Origin: Pycnopodia helianthoides
Lineage: Eukaryota > Echinodermata > Asteroidea > Forcipulatida > Asteriidae
Length of the DNA stretch: 64,000 bases
Assembly (NCBI GenBank): GCA_032158295.1
Contig: CM063244.1
Span: 20,462,815-20,526,814 of the forward strand
Reading direction: 5' to 3'
Shown here: one piece after another, positions 11,401 to 21,064 of the stretch
Numbering within the stretch: the first letter of the stretch is position 1
Layout of the letters: each line of letters begins with the position of its first letter
Notes under the pieces: generated by a model
What the model was told of the DNA's origin: nothing
Seen by the model: only the letters and a program-made list of their open reading frames with translations
The model's database searches: none
Translations under genes and position numbers: made by a program

Positions 11401-12490
11401 GCCTAAAAGGGGCACTGCCATCATAATTATAGGGCTCATGAACTCTAACCCCGTTACTGCACAAGCTGGCCATCACAATATAATAATGGCAGCAACGATT
11501 GTGATGTGATGGCCAGCGTGGGCATGCAGTAAAAAGGTTAGAGGTCATAATTACATGTACGGCCACACGCCTGCCGTGAGCAGGGCCACAGGCCTGGCAT
11601 GAGCAGGGCCACAGGCCTGCTATGAGCAGTGCCACAGGCCTGCCATGAGCAGGGCCACAGGCCTGCCATGAGCAGTGCCACAGGCCTGCCATGAGCAGGG
11701 CCACAGGCCTGCCATGAGCAGGGCAACAGTCCCTCTTTAGCCAAACTTCTGCAAAATAAGAATTGCTCACATACCACCGGGCAAATCACAATAGAGGGCA
11801 ATTTACTTGCAAAAAAAAAGGGGGCACATGGTCTGCAGATCTTCCATGTTGCCTCAAACTTTGTAATAAAAAACCAATCCTAGCTGCTCATGAGTCAAAA
11901 ACTTGGATACAGTTTGCAACATTTACATCATCGCAGGGCAACTAAGATGGCCAAAATGCATGTACATTACTAGTGATCACATTGTTTATCTGTCTTCCAG
12001 GGGAGGAAATCTCATCACAGCTGTGTAACGACTCGAACAGCGAAGCTGGGGATGATGAGGAGGAGGAATCGGTATTATCTGACAACAGTAATGATGATGA
12101 GGAATGGTAGAAGTCTGTTTCATCTCATAATGCTTGACTATCAGCCCTTTTTTCGAAACCACGGCTTGGGTTGCGTCAGTTATTTGTAAACTGCATGCTT
12201 TCCTTACGGGCTTTAACCAGGACCCAATTTTATAGAGCTGCTTAAGCACAAAAAGAAGCTATGCACAACAAAATTATGCGAGCAAAAAAAAAAATGGAGC
12301 AGCCAAGACTTAATATTGCGAGTGATGATGTCAGGTGAATTGGGTCAATACATTACATATCTAGGACCAATACATTCAAATATATTGTGAGGATTTCTGT
12401 TTTTTATTTCTTGTTACATAGGTAACAGCACTCAATGATCAGGAGAGGTCGGACAGTGATGACGAATCTTTGTACAGCAGAAGCTTCTAA
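899..12490 (+). CDS. FANCD2: FANCD2, C-terminal part (about 15 exons)
   Basis: FANCD2 pairs with FANCI; the clamp is monoubiquitinated by the Fanconi core complex and acts on chromatin in interstrand-crosslink repair. The call rests on many peptides that match my recollection of vertebrate FANCD2 in the right order: [38 protein letters not shown], a [12 protein letters not shown] block, [41 protein letters not shown] and an acidic C-terminus. Exons: 899-1007, 1709-1817, ~2255-2450, 2947-3062, 3982-4110, 4873-4991, 5244-5363, 6013-6140, 7090-7189, 7992-8117, 9216-9421, 10093-10242, 11158-11303, 12001-12071, 12422-12490. That is about 630 residues, roughly the last 40% of the vertebrate protein; the N-terminal part, including the ubiquitinated lysine, lies upstream. 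Junctions from 2450 to 8117 are in phase; exons 9216-9421, 11158-11303 and 12001-12071 are frame-disrupted. Confidence 0.93.
1072..1570. mobile_element. TTAA-type MITE family 3, copy in FANCD2 intron
   Basis: Begins TTAAAAGAGGGGCTCCAAGG and ends in a degraded inverse of the same motif (acctctttactta). Related copies lie at about 35560-36084 and 41920-42195. The first of these keeps a clean right end, CCTTGGAAGCCCCTCTTTAA. Interior sequence such as gacgtcat-cgga and gggtctgtac is shared. TTAA at the ends suggests piggyBac-like mobilisation; no protein is encoded. Confidence 0.6.
2527..2890 (+). mobile_element. tRNA-derived SINE in FANCD2 intron
   Basis: The head has a tRNA-Leu-like A box (TGGCCGAGCGG, near 2533) and a perfect B box (GGTTCGAGTCC, near 2592), giving a recognisable tRNA-like arm order. 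It is followed by a non-tRNA body and a (ATT)n tract at about 2867-2887. It sits 76 bp after the donor at 2450, in the sense orientation. The long tail and lack of a terminator mean it is a SINE, not a functional tRNA gene. Confidence 0.8.
2947..8117 (+). CDS. FANCD2: FANCD2 helical-repeat core exons, all in phase
   Basis: Seven exons: 2947-3062, 3982-4110, 4873-4991, 5244-5363, 6013-6140, 7090-7189 and 7992-8117. They encode alpha-helical solenoid sequence typical of the FANCD2 C-terminal half ([48 protein letters not shown]; a block with [30 protein letters not shown]). Every junction is phase-compatible and no exon holds a stop, so this part is intact. The intron after 4110 starts with GC (gcaagt) instead of GT, a known minor splice class. 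Exon 6013-6140 uses acceptor tacgag after a T-rich tract; only this acceptor makes the AAA codon that joins it to the preceding exon. A 187-bp tandem duplication begins exactly at the donor of the last exon. Confidence 0.92.
3098..3292. mobile_element. Palindromic MITE, GGGCCCAATTTCATG family
   Basis: Ends are inverted: gggcctaatttcatgaagct at left and gatgaaattgggccc at right, with TTAAGCA- and GCTAAGCA-type motifs inside. It is the most abundant repeat of the window; other copies lie near 23196-23400 (two), 37378-37540, 37850-38032, 43065-43215, 44722-44900, 44902-45060 and 59291-59411. It is a non-autonomous foldback element with no coding sequence. Confidence 0.7.
3738..3905 (+). repeat. 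Dispersed repeat, GTGGGAGGAAAACCC family
   Basis: Carries gatgtgggaggaaaaccc, then gaaaacccaatccaca and an end like cctgactgcc. The same order occurs at 4652-4842 and, shorter, at 25625-25745. The right part (ccactgagcccacctgactgcc) looks like a degraded tRNA-type head on the opposite strand, so a SINE is likely. Confidence 0.6.
4275..4510. repeat. Dispersed repeat, GTTTGAAGCTTTGCAT family
   Basis: The motif tttgaagctttgcat, then a segment with gtaaacttgc and a Ser/Pro-like tail gctcttttcagagccac. Copies recur near 47940-48290 and 55485-55625. No coding capacity or terminal repeats were identified. Confidence 0.5.
4652..4842 (+). repeat. Second copy of GTGGGAGGAAAACCC repeat
   Basis: Same layout as the copy at 3738-3905: gtgtgggaggaaaacccc, then gaaaacccaatccacgt, ending ccaaacctgactgccc. 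It lies about 30 bp upstream of FANCD2 exon 4873-4991, inside the intron. Confidence 0.6.
8114..8490 (+). repeat. 187-bp tandem duplication spanning a FANCD2 splice donor
   Basis: Two near-identical units, starting at 8114 and 8301. Each begins acaggtagagtgtagtaaag, so the first unit includes the last bases of exon 7992-8117 and its donor, and the second carries an identical donor-like sequence. The units differ by a few substitutions and one-base indels, so the duplication is fairly recent. Confidence 0.85.
9216..12490 (+). CDS. FANCD2: FANCD2 3' exons with frame disruptions
   Basis: Exon 9216-9421 starts, by splicing phase, in the frame reading [13 protein letters not shown], but its second half matches FANCD2 in another frame ([17 protein letters not shown]). 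The exon is 206 bp where 205 (or a 3n equivalent) would keep phase. Exon 10093-10242 is clean ([12 protein letters not shown]). Exon 11158-11303 begins [13 protein letters not shown] and meets TGA at 11197-11199, while the remainder ([15 protein letters not shown] to [12 protein letters not shown]) is open one frame over; it is 146 bp instead of 147. Exon 12001-12071 has three G's after the acceptor; the acidic GEEISSQ frame needs a fourth. Final exon 12422-12490 ends [13 protein letters not shown] and TAA. If the 12071 donor is skipped, the GEEISSQ frame ends at TAG 12109-12111. Either there are three sequence errors or this is a decaying 3' end. Confidence 0.8.
9597..10020 (+). repeat. Dispersed repeat R1 in FANCD2 intron
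   Basis: From ggtatgttgaacaccacc to ccaaattttcacag. It is long-range similar to 29088-29760 in the neighbouring gene (where it is split by a SINE) and to 43235-43545. It ends about 70 bp upstream of FANCD2 exon 10093-10242. No coding sequence was seen. Confidence 0.75.
10970..11140 (+). repeat. Dispersed repeat, paired with 36490-36650
   Basis: Shares gacaagtcagggtttcattg and aaaacgattact-aagaagctcc with 36490-36650 in the same orientation. It lies directly upstream of FANCD2 exon 11158-11303. Confidence 0.65.
11440..11550. repeat. Foldback element (inverted repeat)
   Basis: Left arm aactctaaccccgttactgc plus ctggccatcaca; right arm tgtgatggccag plus tgcagtaaaaaggttagag. The arms pair around a loop of about 30 bases, giving a MITE-like hairpin directly before the 23-bp minisatellite. 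Confidence 0.65.
11571..11727 (+). repeat. Minisatellite, 23-bp unit, ~7 copies
   Basis: The unit reads cctgccatgagcagggccac plus agg, repeated about seven times with few changes. It lies in the FANCD2 intron between 11303 and 12001. The open frames it creates on the minus strand are a by-product of the repeat. Confidence 0.9.
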
Positions 12491-12589
12491 CCTCACATAA
12501 AGAGCTTCTGGTATCACCAAACACTATGGACATTTAAGTTGATCACAGATGATCGAAGTAAGACATTTTAAAATGTCCTTAGGGAGAAA

Positions 12590-13728
12590 AGTTAAAGGCT
12601 GTTGGCTTTGCCTTTGGGAAAATAGCCAAAGGCTGTTGGCTTTGCCTTTTGGGAAAATAGCCAAAGGCTGTTGGCTTTGCCTTTGGGAAAATAGCCAAAG
12701 GCTGTTGGCTTTGCCTTTGGGAAAATAGCCAAAGGCTGTTGGCTTTGCCTTTTGGGAAAATAGCCAAAGGCTGTTGGCTTTGCCTTTGGGAAAATAGCCA
12801 AAGGCTGTTGGCTTTGCCTTTGGGAAAATAGCCAAAGGCTGTTGGCTTTGCCTTTTGGGAAAATAGCCAAAGGCTGTTGGCTTTGCCTTTGGGAAATAGC
12901 CAAAGGCTGTTGGCTTTAATTTTGGGGAAATAACCAAATGCTGTTGGCTTTGCCTTTGGGAAAATAGCCAAAGGCTGTTGGCTTTGCCTTTGGGAAATAG
13001 CCAAAAGCTGTTGGCTTTAATTTTGGGGAAATAGCCAAAGGCTGTTTGCTTTGCCATTGGGAAAATAGCCAATGGCTGTTGGCTTTGCCTTTTGGGAAAA
13101 TAGCCAAGGCTGTTGGCTTTGCCTTTGGGAAAATAGCCAAAGGCTGTTGGCTTTGCCTTTCGGAAAATAGCCAAAGGCTGTTGGCTTTGCCTTTGGGAAA
13201 ATAGCCAAAGGCTGTTGGCTTTGCCTTTGGGAAAATAGCCAAAGGCTGTTGGCTTTGCCTTTGGGAAAATAGCCAAAGGCTGTTGGCTTTGCCTTTGGGA
13301 AATAGCCAAAGGCTGTTGGCTTTACTTTTGGGGAAATAGCCAAAGGCTGTTGGCTTTGCCTTTGGGAAATAGCCAAAGGCTGTTGGCTTTGCCTTTGGGA
13401 AAATAGCCAAAGGCTGTTGGCTTTGCCTTTGGGAAAATAGCCAAAGGCTGTTGGCTTTGCCTTTGGGAAAATAGCCAAAGGCTGTTGGCTTTGCCTTTGG
13501 GAAAATAGCCAAAGGCTGTTGGCTTTGCCTTTGGGAAAATAGCCAAAGGATGTTGGCTTTGCCTTTGGGAAATAGCCAAAGGCTGTTGGCTTTGCCTTTG
13601 GGAAATAGCTAAAGGCTGTTGGTTTAATTTGGAATGCCAAATGCTGTTGGCTTTGCCTTTGGGAAACAGCTTAAGGCTGTTAGCTTTGCCTTTTTGAAAA
13701 TAGCTAAAGGCTGTTAGCTTTGCCTTTA
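12590..13728 (+). repeat. Minisatellite, ~34-bp unit, ~33 copies, hairpin-forming
   Basis: Unit of about 32-35 bp, starting CCAAAGGCTGTTGGCTTTGC and ending with a run like ctttgggaaaatag. Each unit contains inverted CCAAAGGC and GCCTTTGG around a 10-base spacer, so every copy can form a hairpin. It begins about 100 bp after the FANCD2 stop. The first canonical AATAAA I see after that stop is near 13912, beyond the array, so the array may be transcribed in the 3' UTR. Long open frames across it on the minus strand arise from the repeat period and are not genes. Confidence 0.92.
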
Positions 13729-14276
13729 CACAACTTGGACTTAAAAACCAAAGGGATTGTATCAAAATGCAATATAGTGGCTGCAAATGGCCACAGGATT
13801 TGACCTCTGTTGACACCAAAAAGGGTTATAGTAAACATGCCGTGAATTGACATTTTCCACTGTTTTCCATGTTAATTGCATTATATCTACATTTATAAAA
13901 AAAAAAAACTAAATAAATAAAAAATCAAATAAAATTATGTTTCATATTATTATGTCAGACATTTGTATTCATTGGAAACATTGTCAAAAACTCAACAATG
14001 TTACCCATGTCTGGACAAAGATTAACAGAAATGAATGGTCACCAAGGGCTGAGAAGCATTATTGAGAAACAGTCCAAATTAATTTTTCCTTTCCATGAAA
14101 TATGCTTTAAAATTACATTAAACATGCTTGCATACAGAGTTGTGCACTAGGCAGACCCACAAACATGTATGCGTCGCCCAACCAATCACATGTGCAATTT
14201 ACATTTTTCAAGGGTCTATTTGATAGATAGCCATGTTAATCTGATACAATAGAACAATCAATGGTACTGGTAGCAC

Positions 14277-15108
14277 TTAAAGTTTAGGTCATAGATTGGT
14301 TTTAATTGTCTATGTAATTATCAATATTATTATTATTGTCGGAAATGGAAATTACCCTCTAATACATATAAAGAATTGAAATCTTTGTGTTCTAGATTTA
14401 AAAGCCATTCCAGAACCTCACCCGAATTCCTCACCAAAGGTTCCCACCATAAGAGCTCACAAAACTGCTGACCAAAGTTAATGAATATGTCAATATGTTC
14501 CCCCCAGGGGTAACATAAATATTATAATAATATTATAGAGTAGCCATCTGATGACGAGCTAATTATAACAATTTCTAGGTAAACTCATTGTTTTTAGGGA
14601 TTTTACCCACAACCTGATGCCTTATGACTAATTATTCTGTGGTTCAAGTGGAAATGTTTAGTGTCCCTCAAGAACCCCTAGTCCTGAGCCGAAGTACAAA
14701 GTAAAAGGAGAAATTCCTTTGTCAGCACAATCTTAAGGTACATCACCCTAGGATAGGTGACCAATGTCAAATACAATATGAACTGACCAATAGTAGACCT
14801 CAATTCAAACTTACATTGTATAAATATTCAGTGAACCTTTAAATTAACCAATCGGAGACTGGTCTAGCATCAGTGACTAACATAAGTTAAGGCTTCTCAG
14901 GGGTTGCATTTAGAGTTGGAAGCCATTCTGAATTGATGAGCTCATTTAATTTTGTTAAAGCTGTGAGCCAAGATGGAGGTTGATTGTCATCTTAGCCAAA
15001 ACTCAGAGTGAGTTTTGATCTATGTTTTAAGTTTGTAGTTTTAACAGTTAGTTATTTTTGTGTTCATAATTTTTTGAAGTTTTTACCAATCTATGACCCT
15101 ACTTTTAA
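14277..15108. mobile_element. TTAA-type MITE family 2, long copy (832 bp)
   Basis: Flanked by TTAA at 14277-14280 and 15105-15108. Left end agtttaggtcatagattggt; right end accaatctatgaccctactt, its inverse complement. The same ends define copies at 18277-18720 and 38326-38720. This copy is about twice as long and may hold a nested insertion. Confidence 0.75.
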
Positions 15109-18100
15109 AGACTGAACTAAACACAAAACAAGAATGGTGTGTTGACAAACACAAATGACCCGCTGAAATTAATCTCATTCTTGAGTTATTGCTCGGATAA
15201 CATTTCTTTTGTTTTAGCCATAATGACATGACATTTTACACAAGGGGTTTAAAATCAATATACTTCTGGGGATCCCAAGACCAATCCACACATCAAGTTT
15301 AGAGTTGATATGATTGGCTGTATGCCCATTGTTGACTAAAATCTACTTTTTTCCATGTAGTTTATTTTAATCAATTGTTCACATTTGGCAAGAATACATA
15401 TAATTTGCATACTATATTTGTTTACTTGTGATTTTATACATGTATTCATAGTTAGGGTTTGTTAAAAAATAAAATTTAAATACATGATGAGGTTAAAAAT
15501 AAGGTTAATGTTGCTATCAGTTCTTTTCTTAAGGGAATTCTTTGTAAAAGGAGTATATATTTTAAAAGGGTAAGTTCGTTCAAATCCATTCCAAAAAGAA
15601 GAAAAACATTGAAAAAAACTAAATCTAACTTTTTCTATTTGGCACATATCCAAGACCAGTTGAATCAGAAACATTTTTGTACTGATAGGCCTGGATAATA
15701 TTATGCAAATATTGGATGCGTGGGAGTGCATTGTCGCAGAATGTAATTACGAGGTGAAACATGGACTATTCCATTTCACGAAAGGAAAAGCCAACATGGA
15801 CGACTCCATGTAGACATCAACCTTGTCCGCTGTGTTACAACCTTGCCTCGTTTTGGAAAAACCGGCGGTAGTGATTAGTTTCGAAACGACACTGCGAAGC
15901 AGCCAATAATAATCCATATTGAACTCCAAATTTGGGAGCGTCGTGGCAGTAAATACAATACATGGCAAAATAATGGACGACACCTGACGTGTGTTCCACC
16001 AATCAAACGACAAGTATCTCTGTGTGGTATATAAAAACAATTCTTTCATGAGCAGATGATAAACCTATATGGCCTTCTTTTACTGAATCGGCTGTGTACT
16101 TCTGCCTTGCTAAAAAAATAACCTTTAAGTGCATTTCAGGGCATATTCTGGAAGGCAAGATTACATTTTGTTGATATTGACCCCTTGCGTAATGTACCTC
16201 CGCACAAGGCGCATCTACCATTTAGGGAGTCAATAACTTTGCGTACATTTTGACTCCCAAAATGGCAGCAGTTAGGATGGAGTCGTGTAAGTGCGCCGTT
16301 CGTCATGAAGTGGGTCAATTAATTGTTTTACATTTTGTATTCTAGTTGCAACACAAATTCAAGTTTTGTTAAAACAACAACTCAACATTTCTTTAAACCA
16401 GAACTTGATACAAATCGTACAATTCATTTTCAATAAGTTGTAAGATTTTACGTTTTCTTCCATCGAACTGTGTACAAAAATTGTACCTGCAGGAAGCCCT
16501 TGCCCCAGTGTCACGCGCAGCTGCTGTCCTGCCACGAGTCAACCCGTTCGCGTGTACACACCGTGTCGCCCAAAATGTACACTACACTGTATAACACACG
16601 GGGACATCGACTCCCAAAATGGCACAACCAAGTTTATTGCGATGATGACGTCAATTGACGTGAATTGGGTCGATAGCAACCTCGTCCCCATGGTTTACTT
16701 TATTTCCAACCATGTTTACAATAGTAAACCCTGGGAGGGAACTCCTTACTCGGACCGTGATAGGACAAAACCAAATGTTAACCTTTGTCAAAACAGCCGG
16801 CCGGCAAACAATGTACAAACTATTAAATCTGGTACCGGACCACGAGACCATGACGAAGATGTGAATTTCAAAAAGCAGCCAGACTAATCTAATTTGCATA
16901 CGTATCCAGAATTTTTGGAAATGATCCAATACCAGGGTAAGAGAGAGCGGTCAACCTCATACTGCTCGACACACCCTGGGGGCGAGGTTGGGTCACTAGA
17001 GATCACGCATCTGTGGTCTCCAAGGAGCTAAATTCATTGTAAAATCCAACGCCATACATAACAGTTTGTGTAAACCTCAATTTTATTTGAACATCATTGT
17101 ACAGGATGTAATTATGTTATGATGCAAAAGGTGGTACTATATAGTAGTCTTATTAGCAACATGTACTCAAGATTTAAAATACAAACGTTCTGATGTTATT
17201 TTGAAGTTTGCATCAAGTATCAAGGCTAATACATAGTCGATATGTTTCTACTGTCAATAAATTCATAATAAACTGAGAGATTACTCAAGACAATGATTTG
17301 TTTTTCTTACATTAGTTCCTGATAAAATAGCTTCTGAAGTTACTGCTGGTATAAAAATAGGCCCAACAAACTCTTATTGCAACCAAGCTTTTCGCTAGAT
17401 CGTGCAAATATGTGACACTCTATGACAAAACCAGGCACGTCCTGCTCAAACTCAAAACCAAGTTTTTTTGCTCATCAAATAGATGAGAATAAGAACTTTC
17501 AAGAAACAATCATGGCTGAGGCATTTACTCTGCAGGCACAGACTACCCAACAAGATGTGCCCAGAACACTCACTGGTAAATGATTGTACTAATGAACACA
17601 AGTCAAAGTTTAGTTTGATCTAATTTTGTTGTATTTGAGAATGAGAGAACGGTTAAAGTTCCGCTCTAGTCAATTTTTCTTTGTTTAACCGAAAGTGTTT
17701 AAAGTTTACCCAGTCAGTTTCCCTTTAGGTTTATTACTTGATATTATTATAAGAAGTTAACACTGTTGGCGCAATTTCATGAAGTTTACGAGCAAAACCA
17801 CTCCAGGCCACTCTATTTGCTAAATAGAAGGAAAAAAGAGCTTTCCAATACTGCTTAATAACACTCCACATTAATGACGTCACTTTTGCTCAAAATACCC
17901 AGCTGTCAGCGCCACATCATCAGCGGACTGCAGTAGTACTAGCAGAGTCGGTACACGCCAGTAAACATAAATCTTGGACATGTACGCGTTACTAAAATTG
18001 GACACGCCTGAGGTCCGAGTACTGTACGCTTATATTTTTAGCATCGGTGCAGAGTGCTATTTGGGACAATAAGGTTAAAAGTATTTCCCAACATATAGAA

Positions 18101-18276
18101 TGTTGAAGACATCACATCAGCTTGATAACAAGGCTGATGTTTCAGTTGGAATACCTTTAATGTCATGTCCGAGAACTGCTTGGTTTAGACTCCGGATGTC
18201 ACATATTATTCATTGCTGGTCGCAGTTCAAACATTCAAACATTTGCTTGAAAGATAAAAGTCCTTTTATATACATT

Positions 18277-18720
18277 TTAAAGGTTAGGGTCATAGATTGG
18301 TAAATACTACAAAATATAATGTCCATAAAAACTTACTTGGTGAAAAGCACTACAACTATTGATAGTATAAACTATTTTGAGAAAGGAAGGATTTCCTTCG
18401 ATGTAATATGGTTTGGAAAAATTTTCACCCCCAAATATTTTAATCTGAGAAACGATTCGGCATGAATTGTTTCTCAGATTTCTGAGGGTTGGTGGTCCGT
18501 TCGCGAATGCTGCGGCCAGAGATGCGGTTGGTACCCGCTGTCAACTCCCTAAAAGTGGATGGATTTGACGTTCTTGTGAAAATACCATGACAGTTTTTTC
18601 AGCGAGTAGACACCATTAAGCTGAAACTTTCACAAGTGACTTTTGTTGTATCTTTCTTTATGATTTTGCCTATAAATCAGCATAACAATGACAAAAACCA
18701 ATCTATGACCCTACCTTCAA
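18277..18720. mobile_element. TTAA-type MITE family 2 (444 bp)
   Basis: Left TTAA plus aggttagggtcatagattgg; right accaatctatgaccctacct plus TCAA (one change from TTAA). The interior gttggtggtccgttcgcgaa is found inverted inside the 38326-38720 copy, which confirms a common element. Confidence 0.8.
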
Positions 18721-18887
18721 GGTTAAGTGACTCTATGATGAAACTTGGCCTTGCTCATTATTTAGAAAAGTACTGTTTATAATTGGCTCATGAATAGGTT
18801 TTATAACTTTGTGCTTTTGATACGATTTAAACTGCCTTAACAGACCCCTATACTGATGACGGCACGGTTTGCTAACTGCATTGCGTT

Positions 18888-19345
18888 AGTGTTGTAACTG
18901 GGTACTGCATTGCTTTATAGTGTTGTAACTGGGTACTGCATTGCTTTATAGTGTTGTAACTGGGTACTGCATTGCTTTATAGTGTTGTAACTGGGTACTG
19001 CATTGCTTTATAGTGTTGCAACTGGGTACTGCATTTCTTTATAGTGTTGTAACTGGGTACTGCATTGCTTTATAGTGTTGTAACTGGGTACTGCATTTCT
19101 TTATAGTGTTGTAACTGGGTACTGCGTTGCTTTAGTGTTGTAACTGGATACTGCATTGCTTTATAGTGTTGTAACTGGGTACTGCATTGCTTTATAGTGT
19201 TGTAACTGGGTACTGCATTGCTTTAGTGTTGTAACTGGGTACTGCATTGCTTTATAGTGTTGTAACTGGGTACTGCATTGCTTTATAGTGTTGTAACTGG
19301 GTACTGCATTGCTTTATAGTGTTGTAACTGGGTACTGCATTTCCG
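18888..19345 (+). repeat. Minisatellite, 31-bp unit, ~15 copies
   Basis: Very homogeneous units containing gtaactgggtactgcattgc followed by tttatagtgtt. A few copies lack a four-base piece (ctttagtg instead of ctttatagtg). It lies in the intergenic spacer. Confidence 0.93.
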
Positions 19346-19752
19346 ATGGTTGAGCAAAGTGGTTAACAACAACACGTTCCTATTTGATCATAAATAAGGC
19401 ATCAATTTAAACAATTTATACTTAAAATACTGTCAAATAAAGTAAGATTTTCTCAATAAATAAACTCTTTGTTCTTAAATCTATATATTATAATTCTATG
19501 GAATATTTCAACTATATATACACATATAATCAAGGCACGTTAATATAGTAAAACTTCTAGCAACGGACAATTACTGCATGTTATTCATTAAAATTCAGCC
19601 TGAGTTAAATGGACATGAGTCCTTGAACCAACAGTCTCCTCACCGCCCATTCCTAACACCCAAACCTGACTACAGTCAAGAACTGTTGAGAATGTCCTAA
19701 TACACAAACACAGTGGTAACTTATTATATTCCCCCGAACCACCAGAAAATAA

Positions 19753-20004
19753 GGAGACAGAGCATTTTCAATTGCAGGCCCTAGGATTTGGAATTCCATT
19801 CCACAGTCCTTCAAGAATTCTAGCTCCGTGGGCAAGTTCAAAATGGTCCTTAATGACAAACATGTACTTGTTCAATTTGTAACTTCCCTGCCCGACTTGG
19901 CTTGCACGTGCTTGTTTAATAGAGAGCCAGGCGTTAGCTGGACTCTCTTCTGTTGTCTGAGAGCTGCGGGCTGGGCCTGCACGTGCTTGTGCCAAGCCCT
20001 TTAG
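19753..20004 (+). pseudogene. Non-LTR retrotransposon ORF2 C-terminal remnant
   Basis: Reading from 19753 gives GDRAFSIAGPRIWNSIPQSF, a close match to the conserved tail found after the reverse transcriptase of many non-LTR (CR1/L2/RTE-like) elements, of the type PRLWNSLP. It runs about 83 codons to TAG at 20002-20004. Upstream frames are closed, so it is a 5'-truncated fragment. Downstream is a short unique stretch and a (ATT)n-like tail near 20160-20185, as expected for a 3' end. A 68-70-bp internal duplication (gcacgtgcttg ... agctggactctcttct) lies at about 19910-20050. Confidence 0.75.
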
Positions 20005-21060
20005 CTGGACTCTCTTCTCTTGTCTGAGAGCTGCAGGGCTGGGGCTGGGCCTGGCAGTGGTTTTTTCCCCACACGTTTTCCAGCCATTTATTTCTATTGT
20101 TGTATTTCTTGGTCATTCTCTAAGCTCTGTGTAGCCCTTGGAAAAGGCACTTTATAAATGTTATCATTATTATCATTATTGCTATTACCAAGGCACTTTA
20201 ATACTATTGTTAAATTGATGTTAATTCAGGTACTGATATTTGGCCATTTGACCTAAAAGTTTAGATTGCAATTTTCAATACATATTTTTTATAGATTCAA
20301 GAAAGTTATCAGCTTCCATTGAAGGTATTGCACACACAAAAATATGCCAATGACAAGCGGTAGTTAGTTAAAAACTTTAAAAGGAATTACTTATCTTATG
20401 TTCTGCCTTGTAAATTATGCTGTTTTTGGTTACTTCTTTAAATTAATGTTTTGGCTATGTACTGTTTGGAAATTTTCATGAAGTATGGAAATAAATGTGA
20501 GTTTGAATTGAATCAGACTCAACCAACCAAACATAAAAAATCAATAATAATTAGTGTTTGGATACAGACATTTATCTCACCTCACCTCAACTCCACCAGC
20601 CAAGTAGTTACCTGTATTGTGGCATTTGCAAAAGTTTTTGTATTTTTTGGTGTTGTAACAGCATCATCTGTCAAAATTCGTTCAGAAAAAAAAATTCAGC
20701 GAAAATTGGGCCATGCAACTTTATTAAGTTGCATTAATCTTCCGCTTTCTCCAATATTCATGCTGCGATTAATTGAAAAGTATAGTGTCTTGCTAAGTCT
20801 CGCCCCTGCATCTGTTCATATTTTCTCTGAACTGCACTCTCCTCCCATTGTGATTTTGTTGTTGAATAGATTTCAATCATGTCATCAGAGTATGGATTCA
20901 AATAACAGCCTCGATGATTAAGACACTTATGTTAAGACTGTACATAGATAATGCCATGTCTGTCATAATAGACACTGCTGGAGCCCAATTATCAAGTTTG
21001 GGGTCTTGTTGAGAATGCTTTAAAGAGACGAAGCAACCATAATACAACGACTTGAAATGT
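20005..21060. other. Spacer with one orphan open frame of unclear status
   Basis: AT-rich intergenic DNA. One + strand frame is open for about 155 codons from about 20456 (MYCLEIFMKYGNKCEF) to 20921. It has an unremarkable composition, no domain I recognise, and no splice or promoter context; I regard it as probably fortuitous. Confidence 0.25.
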
Positions 21061-21064
21061 TAAT

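Larger units (their letters stand above)
13729..18876. other. Intergenic spacer without a recognised gene
   Basis: AT-rich sequence between the two convergent genes. It contains the MITEs listed separately and, at about 16150-16680, a diverged repeat (ttgacccc, tgtacactacactgt, gactcccaaaatggc) that recurs near 7655-7725 and 23940-24165. I find no exon set with consistent splice phase. Confidence 0.55.

Noticed and set aside
11369..11801. Minus-strand frames rich in [13 protein letters not shown] repeats
   Set aside because: Product of the 23-bp minisatellite, not a gene.
12590..13728. Regular repeat array that could be mistaken for CRISPR
   Set aside because: Units are contiguous with no unique spacers, and the genome is clearly animal. 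The same applies to the arrays at 18888-19345 and 40165-41560.
12524..13819. Several long overlapping open frames on the minus strand (up to ~260 codons) with repeated FPKGKANSLWLF-type peptides
   Set aside because: They occur in all three frames because of the 32-35-bp period of a minisatellite; no start context or splice sites, and frame changes with unit-length variants.
20456..20921. 155-codon open frame in the intergenic spacer
   Set aside because: No recognisable domain, no supporting splice or promoter context; could arise by chance in this length of DNA.
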